Positions 58,151-64,000 of a stretch of 64,000 nt of DNA are shown piece by piece. Location of the stretch: assembly GCF_042653205.1 (NCBI RefSeq), contig NZ_JBHSHY010000002.1, positions 62,001-126,000 on the forward strand, written 5' to 3'. The DNA comes from Paenibacillus_Z sp042653205. Lineage in GTDB: Bacteria > Bacillota > Bacilli > Paenibacillales > Paenibacillaceae. Under the pieces are notes generated by a model. It searched no databases. It was given only the letters and a program-made list of their open reading frames with translations, and was not told the origin of the DNA. Position 1 is the first letter of the stretch, and every line of letters starts with the position of its first letter. The translations under genes were made by a program, and so were the position numbers.

Positions 58151-58193
58151 CGAAGAAGCCCCCGTTATCTGCGCGATAACGGGGGCTTCTTCG
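58151..58193. terminator. 19-bp perfect hairpin between convergent genes
   Basis: 58151-58169 pairs perfectly with 58175-58193 around a 5-nt loop. It separates the rightward SplB-like gene from the leftward SLH gene, so it probably ends both transcripts, although neither side has a strong T-run. Confidence 0.65.
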
Positions 58194-58213
58194 TGTTCGT
58201 GATTAGGGCTGGA

Positions 58214-59218
58214 TCAGTTTCGCTGCGTATTGCCGTCGCTGCCGAGGATGCCCGTGGACCCGCCGGCCGCGGAACTGCCGGCCGAAGAGCCGGTGCCTGC
58301 GCCTTGGCCGCCCAGTACTGCTTTATAGGCGGACGAGACGTACGTGACCGCCTTCACCTGCGTGATGACCTGCGGATACATTTTGCCCTTCTCGGGATAA
58401 GTCGCTTCGACGTATACGATGGCTTGGTCCCCTTCGAACGCGATCGAAGCAATCCGGATGCCGTAGCCGGGATTCGGCGCCTGCGCGCTGACGGTCACTT
58501 CGTTCACGTCGGCCGAGACCGGCTTGGTGGAGAGCGTCAGATCGCCAAGCGGGAACGGCTGTTGCTCGGCCGGCGGTTCGATCGGCTCATGATCCGCCGC
58601 GAACCGGATCGTGTCGTACAGCCAGCCTGCGGCGTCGCCGCGCGTGATCATCGCCTTCGGCTTGAAGAGCTGCGTGTTGTCCAGCTTGGCGATGCCGGAT
58701 ACGAGCAGCCGCTGCACGCTCCCCATGTAGTCCGGATTCACCTTGGCTTCGTCCTTCAGGACCACGTAGAGGTCGATGAAGGCATAGTCGCCTTTCTTGA
58801 GCAGCGCCTGCATCAGGTGATGCGCGAACTGCTCGCGCGTCATGGCGTCGCTGGCTTTCGTGTCCCGCGGAATATCGAGCCCGTTCATAGCCGCGATAAT
58901 GAAGGCGTTCGCGTACCAGGCATCGTCCTTCATATACGGAAAGCTGTCGGTCACCTTCGGTTCCTTGATGAAGTTGATGCCGTCCAGATTTAAGCCGAGC
59001 CCGTTCACGATCATCGAGATGCCCGCGGCATATGTCAAGCTGCCGTTCGGATCGAACGTATTCGTCTTCGGATCGCCCGACAGGATGCCGAGTTTTTGCA
59101 GCTCGGCGATTTTGGCCTCGTTCGGATGTCCTTTCGTATCCGAGAATGCCCAGACCGACTGCGTCAATCCCGCGATCAGCAGCAGCATGACGCTAAGCGC
59201 AACGATCGGTTTCTTCAA
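58214..59218 (-). CDS. S-layer-homology domain protein, exported
   Basis: Protein of 334 aa with a signal peptide (KKPIVALSVMLLLIAGLTQSVWA). Three SLH-like segments follow: FSDTKGHPNEAKIAELQKLG with TFDPNGSLTYAAG; DDAWYANAFIIAAMNGLDIP with AMTREQFAHHL; VQRLLVSGIAKLDN with FKPKAMITRGDAAGW. A C-terminal domain of about 120 residues and a Gly/Ser-rich tail end it. SLH domains bind pyruvylated cell-wall polymer. The start TTG 59218 is preferred because GGGGTGG lies 5-6 nt upstream; in-frame GTG and TTG further up lack an RBS. Confidence 0.87.
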   Translation of the reverse strand: MKKPIVALSVMLLLIAGLTQSVWAFSDTKGHPNEAKIAELQKLGILSGDPKTNTFDPNGSLTYAAGISMIVNGLGLNLDGINFIKEPKVTDSFPYMKDDAWYANAFIIAAMNGLDIPRDTKASDAMTREQFAHHLMQALLKKGDYAFIDLYVVLKDEAKVNPDYMGSVQRLLVSGIAKLDNTQLFKPKAMITRGDAAGWLYDTIRFAADHEPIEPPAEQQPFPLGDLTLSTKPVSADVNEVTVSAQAPNPGYGIRIASIAFEGDQAIVYVEATYPEKGKMYPQVITQVKAVTYVSSAYKAVLGGQGAGTGSSAGSSAAGGSTGILGSDGNTQRN

Positions 59219-59320
59219 TTCGTCCACCCCGTTTGCCAAATTATTGTAAAGCTTTGCATCTATGTAGACGCTTCCCGCTCCCGAAAGGTTGCACAGGCAG
59301 GAACGCGTCCGATCCGGCCC

Positions 59321-59659
59321 TTATGGCCGGATCGTGACGCGCGTGCGTATCGGCACGAGGGCGGACAGCGCGAGCACGTCATCGTTATACATGCGGATGC
59401 ACCCGTGCGACACCTCCCGTCCGATCGAGCCGGGGTCGTTCGTGCCGTGGATGCCGTAATGGGGCTTCGAGAGTCCCATCCACAGGACGCCGAACGGTCC
59501 GCCGGGATTCGGCTGCTTGTTGATGATTTCGAACTCGCCTGTCGGCGTCCTCGTGACCATCCGGCCGATGCCGACCGGAAATCCCCGGACGACGATGCTG
59601 CCGTCCAGCAGGTAGAGCTGGCGGTCGGACAAATCCACGATGATGCGGTAGTTAGGCAT
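59321..59659 (-). CDS. L,D-transpeptidase (YkuD domain)
   Basis: Protein of 112 aa, essentially a bare YkuD catalytic domain. HGTN (71-74) and SHGCIRM with catalytic Cys87 are intact. It starts MPNYRIIVDLSDRQLYLL, without signal peptide or LysM domain. L,D-transpeptidases cross-link peptidoglycan at DAP, and the minimal form is common in spore formers. The ATG has GGGAGGGA 8 nt upstream on the minus strand. Confidence 0.92.
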   Translation of the reverse strand: MPNYRIIVDLSDRQLYLLDGSIVVRGFPVGIGRMVTRTPTGEFEIINKQPNPGGPFGVLWMGLSKPHYGIHGTNDPGSIGREVSHGCIRMYNDDVLALSALVPIRTRVTIRP

Positions 59660-59908
59660 GCTTCATTCCCTCCCGTTCGCCCTAGTCTATGTGCGTGCCG
59701 CGGACGGGGATTGGATGCGGGCGCCCGGATGGCTGAGAAGGCGATTCGGACGCGCCGCGAACGGTCGGAGACGGATCATCTGTCGATTCAAGCGGACGAG
59801 CGGCTTATCGAAGCACGTATATGCGTATGTTGCCCAAGCTGACGGGATAGAACGCGAAATTGACCGGTTACTCCTCCGCTTAGCTGCGCGTGAACGTCTA
59901 ACATGCGA
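59660..59908. other. Gap without supported gene
   Basis: An open rightward frame crosses this gap but continues through the antisense of tRNA-Val and has no RBS, so I do not accept it. I see no promoter or repeat that I can support here. Confidence 0.5.
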
Positions 59909-59942
59909 AGAACCCCCGCGAATGCCGATTCGCGAGGGTTCT
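59909..59942. other. 15-bp hairpin downstream of tRNA-Val
   Basis: 59909-59923 pairs with 59928-59942 around a GCCG loop with one A/C mismatch. There is no T-run on either strand. It stands beyond the tRNA-Val terminator and may be a back-up barrier. Confidence 0.5.
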
Positions 59943-59949
59943 GGTCATG

Positions 59950-59974
59950 AAAAAAAGCTCTTGATCGCTCAAGA
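59950..59974 (-). terminator. Terminator of tRNA-Val copy 1
   Basis: Read leftward, TCTTGA-GCGA-TCAAGA (59959-59974) is followed by GC and seven T (59950-59956). The 6-bp stem is modest. Confidence 0.65.
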
Positions 59975-59991
59975 ACTTCGGTGGATGAGGA

Positions 59992-60067
59992 TGGTGATCT
60001 GGACAGGGTTCGAACCTGTGACCCCTACCCTGTCAAGATAGTGCTCTCCCAGCTGAGCTACCAGATC
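59992..60067 (-). tRNA. tRNA-Val (GAC), copy 1
   Basis: A 76-nt cloverleaf with acceptor GATCTGG/CCAGATC, encoded CCA and anticodon GAC (plus-strand GTC at 60032-60034). Identical to the copy at 61465-61540. Confidence 0.95.
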
Positions 60068-60097
60068 ACGATGAAAATGTTTCCTTCAGTAAGATAG

Positions 60098-60126
60098 ATT
60101 ATATAAGCATTTTAGGTAAAACGCAA
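60098..60126 (-). promoter_or_regulatory. Promoter of tRNA-Val copy 1
   Basis: On the minus strand, TTGCGT (60126-60121), a 17-bp spacer and a perfect TATAAT (60103-60098). Confidence 0.75.
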
Positions 60127-60193
60127 GAGGTTTTACGAAAAAAATGGAGAACGGATAATGCGGAGCCCGTGGCGGATTTTTGGAAACCTGCCT

Positions 60194-60223
60194 GCATACG
60201 GTCGCCGCTTGAAGGCCATACTA
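60194..60223 (+). promoter_or_regulatory. Candidate sigma-G promoter
   Basis: GCATA (60194-60198), an 18-bp spacer and CATACTA (60217-60223) match the forespore sigma-G consensus GHATR-N18-CATXHTA at every defined position. It lies about 80 bases before the NlpC/P60-like lipoprotein gene. A match this short can arise by chance. Confidence 0.45.
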
Positions 60224-60303
60224 ATCTCTCGTATGGAAAGTCAATCCATGCGCCGCGTCCGGGGCGCCGGACGCGCGCATGCACGGGAGGGATCCGCGAC
60301 ACG

Positions 60304-61209
60304 ATGATACGCACCATGATGAAAGGCGCCTTGATTTGGACGGCCGCGGCGGTTCTGCTGGCTTCATGCTCGGCGAAGGACGGCGCGAATGCCCAGAGCG
60401 CCGGGAACGTCATCAAGCTGAGGACGCAGGGAGACGCGACCGTCTTCGATTCCGAGCATATGAACCAGAACGGACGCATCTGGATTCCGGCCGAACGGGC
60501 GGCCGCGCTGCTCAATTACCGTTACGATCTCAAACCGGAAGCGAACGCGGCCACCATCGGCTTCAGCGACCCGCTCTATACGTTGGCCGCCGATTCCAAA
60601 CGCGCGTCGATTGGCGATCGCGCCGTTATGCTCCGGGAAGCGCCGCGCATGATCGGGACATCGCTGTACGTCGAGCTGGGCTCGCTGTCCCAGCTGCTCG
60701 AGACGCCGGTCCGTTGGGACGCCCGCAGCAAGACGGTCGTCGTTGCGCCGCGCGAGGAGCCGGTGAAGCAGACGACGATGGACAAGCGCGGCTATTCGAT
60801 GCGGGCCGCCGCGGCAGAAAGCCCGAAAGCTACGGAGGCGATCGCCTTCGCGAAGAAATTCATCGGTACGCCTTACCGGTTCGATGCCGACCCTTATGCG
60901 CAGAGCGACGCGTTCGACAGCTCGTCGTTCATGCAGCACGTATTCAAGCACGTCGGCGTCGAGCTTCCGAGAAGCGCCCAAGCTCAATCGCGGATCGGGC
61001 AAACCGTCGCCCGCGACCAGCTCGCCCCCGGCGACCTCGTGTTCTTCTACACGCCGGGCCGCTATGGCAGCCGCGAGATCGTCGGTCATGTCGGGCTGTA
61101 TATCGGCAATAGCCAAGTCATCCAGACGTACGGCGAGCCCGGCGTGACGATCACGCGGATGGACGGGGATTGGGATAAACGCTTCCTCTTCGGCAAACGC
61201 GTGCTTTAA
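60304..61209 (+). CDS. Lipoprotein with stalk domain and NlpC/P60-like domain lacking the catalytic Cys
   Basis: Protein of 301 aa. The signal peptide ends in LLASC. Residues about 30-150 form a copper-amine-oxidase-N stalk domain (IPAERAAALLNYRYDLKPEANA, LYVELGSLSQLL, WDARSKTVVVAP). Residues about 175-300 form an NlpC/P60 fold (AIAFAKKFIGTPYRF, LPRSAQAQSRIG, APGDLVFFY, GHVGLYIGNSQVI). The expected catalytic DCSGF reads DSSSF: Ser206 replaces Cys, with codon AGC at 60919-60921, one base from TGC. The His in GHVGLYI is kept. It is probably a binding pseudoenzyme. GGGAGGG lies upstream of ATG 60304. Confidence 0.88.
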   Translation: MIRTMMKGALIWTAAAVLLASCSAKDGANAQSAGNVIKLRTQGDATVFDSEHMNQNGRIWIPAERAAALLNYRYDLKPEANAATIGFSDPLYTLAADSKRASIGDRAVMLREAPRMIGTSLYVELGSLSQLLETPVRWDARSKTVVVAPREEPVKQTTMDKRGYSMRAAAAESPKATEAIAFAKKFIGTPYRFDADPYAQSDAFDSSSFMQHVFKHVGVELPRSAQAQSRIGQTVARDQLAPGDLVFFYTPGRYGSREIVGHVGLYIGNSQVIQTYGEPGVTITRMDGDWDKRFLFGKRVL

Positions 61210-61248
61210 CGCGTGCCCGAGAGCGAGGTATCTGCGCCAAATGTACGC

Positions 61249-61283
61249 CAAGAAGCCCATGCGCCGAGCGCATGGGCTTCTTG
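61249..61283. terminator. 16-bp hairpin after the NlpC/P60-like gene
   Basis: 61249-61264 pairs with 61268-61283 around a 3-nt loop. It is likely the end of the lipoprotein transcript, but only TTCTTG follows, not a T-run. Confidence 0.5.
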
Positions 61284-61423
61284 ATGCGATGCAAGGTTCC
61301 CAATAGTCTTCGCGAAGTCTCCGCGAGCATTCTCCGAGCAAGTAGTAGCGATGCAATCTCTTCATATCCAATTCGTGCATTCGTGCCATCGGGCGAGCAG
61401 AAGGGGGAGGAATTGAAAGCAGC

Positions 61424-61451
61424 AAAAAACCCTTGATTTCTCAAGGGTTTT
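61424..61451 (-). terminator. Terminator of tRNA-Val copy 2
   Basis: Read leftward, AAAACCCTTGA (61451-61441) pairs with TCAAGGGTTTT (61436-61426) around a GAAA loop, and the T-run continues to 61424. Confidence 0.85.
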
Positions 61452-61464
61452 GATTGGTTTTAGA

Positions 61465-61540
61465 TGGTGATCTGGACAGGGTTCGAACCTGTGACCCCTA
61501 CCCTGTCAAGATAGTGCTCTCCCAGCTGAGCTACCAGATC
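61465..61540 (-). tRNA. tRNA-Val (GAC), copy 2
   Basis: Base-for-base identical to copy 1 over 76 nt, with anticodon at plus-strand 61505-61507 and encoded CCA. Flanking sequence differs, so only the tRNA itself is duplicated. Confidence 0.95.
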
Positions 61541-61571
61541 ATATGAGTTGCTCGTCTCAGTGACAAGTAAT

Positions 61572-61600
61572 AATATATCAAACGGCGAAAACGAAGTCAA
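61572..61600 (-). promoter_or_regulatory. Promoter of tRNA-Val copy 2
   Basis: On the minus strand, TTGACT (61600-61595), a 17-bp spacer and TATATT (61577-61572). A perfect palindrome ACTTTTTTAAAAAAGT (61603-61618) lies directly upstream and may act as an A/T-rich UP element. Confidence 0.75.
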
Positions 61601-61685
61601 CCACTTTTTTAAAAAAGTTCTATATGCGAAACAGCCCGCATAAGGTGTACTCAAATCAGTGATTTCGGGAGAGGCGGGATGTCTA

Positions 61686-61853
61686 ATGGTGGAGGCTGCT
61701 GCCTATTTGACGGTTTGGCTGATCGGATTGTTCGGCATCGTCATTTTGGTTTGCGCGTACATGGCCAAGGTCGTCATCGACGATACCATGGATTATGACG
61801 AACGCTACATATGGATGCGGAAGCTGCCCTCGGAAGCGAGCGGCAAGCGCTAG
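61686..61853 (+). CDS. Small single-pass membrane protein
   Basis: Protein of 55 aa with one membrane helix (about 5-27, YLTVWLIGLFGIVILVCAYMA) and a short charged tail (DDTMDYDERYIWMRKL). ATG 61686 has GAGAGGCGGG about 8 nt upstream. I recognise no family. Confidence 0.55.
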   Translation: MVEAAAYLTVWLIGLFGIVILVCAYMAKVVIDDTMDYDERYIWMRKLPSEASGKR

Positions 61854-61937
61854 CGCGGCGGCGATTGGGTTATATTCCTAGAGGAGCGGGTATACTACTT
61901 CCAGATGAACTTTTTTCCATAACCGGGAGTGGTTGCC

Positions 61938-62189
61938 ATGAAACGATTGATTGCTGTGCTAGGTATAACGCTTTGCGCCGGCTGCGTGCAGTCCCATTCC
62001 GCCGTTAACGCGACGGTACCTCCCCAAGACGAATTGTTCGAAAGCGTGACCAACACCGTGTATCCGCAGGACCAGTCCGTGTTCGGCAGCGTGTACGATT
62101 CGGAAGAGGAGCCGCGCGACCTCGTGCCGGCCATGCCCGGAGAACCGCCTCCGGAGCAGCGGCAGCCGCCGCTCATGACCGTCGATTGA
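61938..62189 (+). CDS. Small lipoprotein, Pro/Glu-rich
   Basis: Protein of 83 aa with a short signal peptide ending in the lipobox TLCAGC. The mature chain is acidic and ends in a Pro/Glu/Gln-rich segment (MPGEPPPEQRQPPLM), so it is likely disordered. CGGGAGTGG is 5-6 nt before ATG 61938. Function unknown. Confidence 0.7.
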   Translation: MKRLIAVLGITLCAGCVQSHSAVNATVPPQDELFESVTNTVYPQDQSVFGSVYDSEEEPRDLVPAMPGEPPPEQRQPPLMTVD

Positions 62190-62322
62190 GTCCGTTCGAG
62201 TTCGCCGCCGCCGTCCGGGTGCCCCGCGCATCCGGACTTTTTTGGCGCCGCGGCATGCATAGCCGGTATCCCGCCGGGAAAGGCTACATACGCATTCCAA
62301 TCGCGGGAAGGAGGAATTTTCG

Positions 62323-62589
62323 ATGGCACGCATGCATCATCCCGTCGATGAAGCGGGAGGCGCGGACAGAGAGTCGTTCGTGGCGGCCCGGAAAAACGGT
62401 GACGGCGATCTGATGTCCTTCAAAACTTCGGCCGGCCGCGAGCTGAACTACGAGCAAGCGCTGTCCGCCGTGCAGAACGGCGAAATCGCCGGCGTCAACG
62501 CCTTCAAAGGGCGGGACGGCGAAACGTATATCCGCGGCGACGCGGACGGCGATCCGACGAACAACCTCGACCAGCTGCCGACGTATTGA
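62323..62589 (+). CDS. DUF3892 domain protein
   Basis: Protein of 88 aa. The C-terminal two-thirds (LNYEQALSAVQNGEIAGVNA, ETYIRGDADGDPTNNLDQLP) match the DUF3892 pattern of small Bacillales proteins of unknown function. The N-terminal part is charged and probably flexible. AAGGAGG lies about 9 nt before ATG 62323. The terminator follows closely. Confidence 0.85.
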   Translation: MARMHHPVDEAGGADRESFVAARKNGDGDLMSFKTSAGRELNYEQALSAVQNGEIAGVNAFKGRDGETYIRGDADGDPTNNLDQLPTY

Positions 62590-62605
62590 CGGCCGCATTC
62601 ATGCG

Positions 62606-62631
62606 AAAAAGCCCGCGGAAGCGGGCTTTTT
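62606..62631. terminator. Bidirectional terminator
   Basis: AAAAAGCCCGC and GCGGGCTTTTT pair over 11 bp around GGAA. It serves the rightward DUF3892 gene and the leftward MBL hydrolase gene. Confidence 0.9.
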
Positions 62632-62677
62632 CATGTCCAGCGCTCTTAAAGCAGCGGCTCTTTCGGCGGGCAGGCGG

Positions 62678-63406
62678 TTAAAACCGGTACCGCTCATGCT
62701 GCTCGACGAAGCGCATGACGCCGGTCTTGCCTTCGTATTGCGGCTTCGTGTCGTCGTAATGCATGAGCCAGATCCGTTCCCGGATAGGGAGCGGCAGCGA
62801 CTCGAGCTCCTCGAGCGTCGTATGGACGATGCCGGGCGGCTTCAGCTGGCAGTCGTGAAAGATCGTCCGGACGCCGCGCTCTTCGACGAGCGCGCGAAGC
62901 AGCCCGGGGTTGAAGGTCAGATCGGCCGAATAGAAGAAATCGTCGTTCAGTACGTACGAATAGCTGTTTTTATTCGGGATATGCGCGGTCCGAATCGGTT
63001 CGGCGGCAAGACCCGGCAGCAGCTCCGTCCGGACCCCGGGCTCGAGAAGCCGTACCTCGAAATAATCGTCCAGGGCAGCGAATTCGTCCTGCAGCAGGCC
63101 GCCCTTGAGCGACGTTTCCCAAAGCGGCCCGGCCAGCGGCTCCGGCACGAACAGCAGCGGCTTGCGCCCGATGGCGAATTTCATCCGGAAGGCCAGTTCC
63201 TCCAGGCCCCCGACGTGGTCGGCATGAATATGGCTGATCAGCACGGCATCGATATCCGCGAGCGGCTTGCCGAGCCGATGAAGCGACAGAGGCGCTGTAG
63301 TGCCGCAATCGAGCATCAGCGTATGCGAAGGGGCATAGATAAGCGCGTTCGTATTAAAATACGTCTTCGCGAACGCGCTCCCCGTTCCGAGCATTTGAAT
63401 ATCCAA
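62678..63406 (-). CDS. Metallo-beta-lactamase-fold hydrolase (RNase Z-like)
   Basis: Protein of 242 aa. The N-terminal MLGTGSAFAKTYFNTNALI and metal site SHIHADHVGG (His59, His61, Asp63, His64), with later HIPNKNSYSYV and HDCQL, indicate the long-form RNase Z/PhnP-like MBL family. It lacks features needed to assign tRNase Z with certainty. The start is TTG at 63406 with AGGAGG about 6-8 nt upstream on the minus strand; more upstream in-frame codons would add an unrelated 32-residue extension. Confidence 0.87.
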   Translation of the reverse strand: MDIQMLGTGSAFAKTYFNTNALIYAPSHTLMLDCGTTAPLSLHRLGKPLADIDAVLISHIHADHVGGLEELAFRMKFAIGRKPLLFVPEPLAGPLWETSLKGGLLQDEFAALDDYFEVRLLEPGVRTELLPGLAAEPIRTAHIPNKNSYSYVLNDDFFYSADLTFNPGLLRALVEERGVRTIFHDCQLKPPGIVHTTLEELESLPLPIRERIWLMHYDDTKPQYEGKTGVMRFVEQHERYRF

Positions 63407-63544
63407 CGGACATCCTCCTAAGGGCAGTGTACATTTCAATTTATCATCTCCCGTCGGCAATGGAAAGAAAAACCGTAATTCCTCCACATAAGCCAGGCAC
63501 ACTTGTCAAGGGCCGTCATACGATAGCATGAAACGGAACTTAGA

Positions 63545-63769
63545 ATGGCGGGTGCGGACAATATGGCTTCTGGCGGAAAAAAAGGAAAAGCGGCAAAGAA
63601 AAAATCGGCCTCGGACCGCAAACAGACGGTGCTCAAGATCGTGCTTTCGGATACATGCGCGGTGTGCAAGACGCCGTGCGGAAGAGGGATGCGGTACTTG
63701 GACCGCATGCGGCAGCCGGGCGCGATGGGCAAAGGCGTGCCATGCGTATTGACGCGGACGATCGTGTAA
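63545..63769 (+). CDS. Small basic Cys-containing protein
   Basis: Protein of 74 aa (68 from ATG 63563, MASGGKKGKAAKKKSASDRK). A Lys-rich N-terminus precedes LSDTCAVCKTPCGRGMRYLD, whose CxxCxxxC pattern suggests a small zinc site, and the chain ends VPCVLTRTIV. RBS signals are weak for both ATG codons. Function unknown. Confidence 0.6.
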   Translation: MAGADNMASGGKKGKAAKKKSASDRKQTVLKIVLSDTCAVCKTPCGRGMRYLDRMRQPGAMGKGVPCVLTRTIV

Positions 63770-63925
63770 GGGGTTCATTCCTGGCCTCGTATTTCCCGGG
63801 CAAGCGCGGATTTCAACATAAAGCGACACCCCGGAAGAGGAAAAAACTTTTTCCGTTGGCGCAACTTTGGACGACTTGGCGAGTATAACCATTCATCCAG
63901 ACCTACGGACGGAGGGTTTACTACC

Positions 63926-64000
63926 ATGAAGTTCAGAAAGCTTCTGATTGCGTCGCTGGTGTTGTCCTTATGGGGCGGAACGATGCTGTTCGCGGACGGG
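63926..64000 (+). CDS. Exported protein, N-terminal fragment
   Basis: The gene runs off the window. ATG 63926 has GGAGGG 9 nt upstream. The 25 residues visible are a typical signal peptide (KFRKLLIASLVLSLWGGTMLF then ADG). The mature protein is outside the window, so no function is given. Confidence 0.75.
   Translation, partial: MKFRKLLIASLVLSLWGGTMLFADG

Noticed and set aside
58193..58993. Rightward frame of 266 codons opposite the SLH gene
   Set aside because: The minus-strand frame has a signal peptide and SLH motifs; the rightward one has no RBS and a shadow-like composition.
59658..60041. Rightward frame of 127 codons after the L,D-transpeptidase gene
   Set aside because: Its end is the antisense of tRNA-Val, its start lies at the transpeptidase start region without an RBS, and no domain is seen.
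61460..61654. Minus-strand frame of 64 codons
   Set aside because: Its C-terminal part is a translation of tRNA-Val copy 2.

Overview
The window is a contiguous piece of chromosome from a high-GC, endospore-forming member of the Bacillales, most likely Paenibacillaceae (Cohnella/Thermobacillus/Paenibacillus-like). The evidence is the order pbpB-spoVD-murE-murF-mraY-murD-spoVE-murG-murB-murA-divIB-ftsA-ftsZ-spoIIGA-sigE-...-sigG-ylmC-pgeF-ylmE-sepF-ylmG-ylmH-divIVA-ileS-(ylyA)-lspA-ylyB-pyrR, which is the Bacillus-type division/sporulation/pyrimidine backbone. Strong Shine-Dalgarno sites, TTG/GTG starts, a T-box, a PyrR attenuator and stalk-domain proteins fit the same group. I assign no species.

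Region by region: 1-16950 is the dcw cluster for peptidoglycan precursors (MurA to MurG, MraY) and the divisome (FtsA, FtsZ, DivIB, SpoVE/FtsW, PBPs). 17000-23300 holds the spoIIG operon (SpoIIGA protease and pro-sigma-E) and sigG, separated here by a four-gene GntR/ABC cassette with its own promoter and two operator copies. 23450-27550 is the ylm/sepF/divIVA group. 27560-31080 is a T-box-controlled, eukaryote-like (type 2) ileS. 31200-34040 carries a small membrane protein, a DksA/TraR-like gene, lspA and ylyB. 34145-35380 is dapL. 35400-44400 is a PyrR-attenuated operon pyrR-pyrB-pyrC-carA-carB-pyrF-pyrE that lacks pyrP, pyrK and pyrD.

From about 44400 the window is accessory. It contains a small gene behind a sigma-E-like promoter, a 159-bp imperfect foldback sequence, an ABC-2 exporter operon behind a ykkC-family-like riboswitch and terminator, and a five-gene operon that combines a MacB-like export pump, a second ATPase with a C-terminal AbrB-like domain, and a substrate-binding lipoprotein. 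These are followed by a tRNA cluster (fMet, Ile-CAT, Leu), ung, a SplB-like radical SAM gene, an 11-bp tandem repeat tract, an SLH protein, an L,D-transpeptidase, two identical tRNA-Val genes flanking an NlpC/P60-like lipoprotein whose catalytic Cys is Ser, several small exported or hypothetical proteins, and an MBL hydrolase.

The most interesting candidates are the hybrid pump operon at 48111-55268 with its ATPase-AbrB fusion, the riboswitch-controlled exporter at 44985-47886, the apparent NlpC/P60 pseudoenzyme behind a sigma-G-like promoter, and the autoregulated ABC cassette between sigE and sigG. Functional statements rest on reading motifs by eye. No database or covariance search was run.
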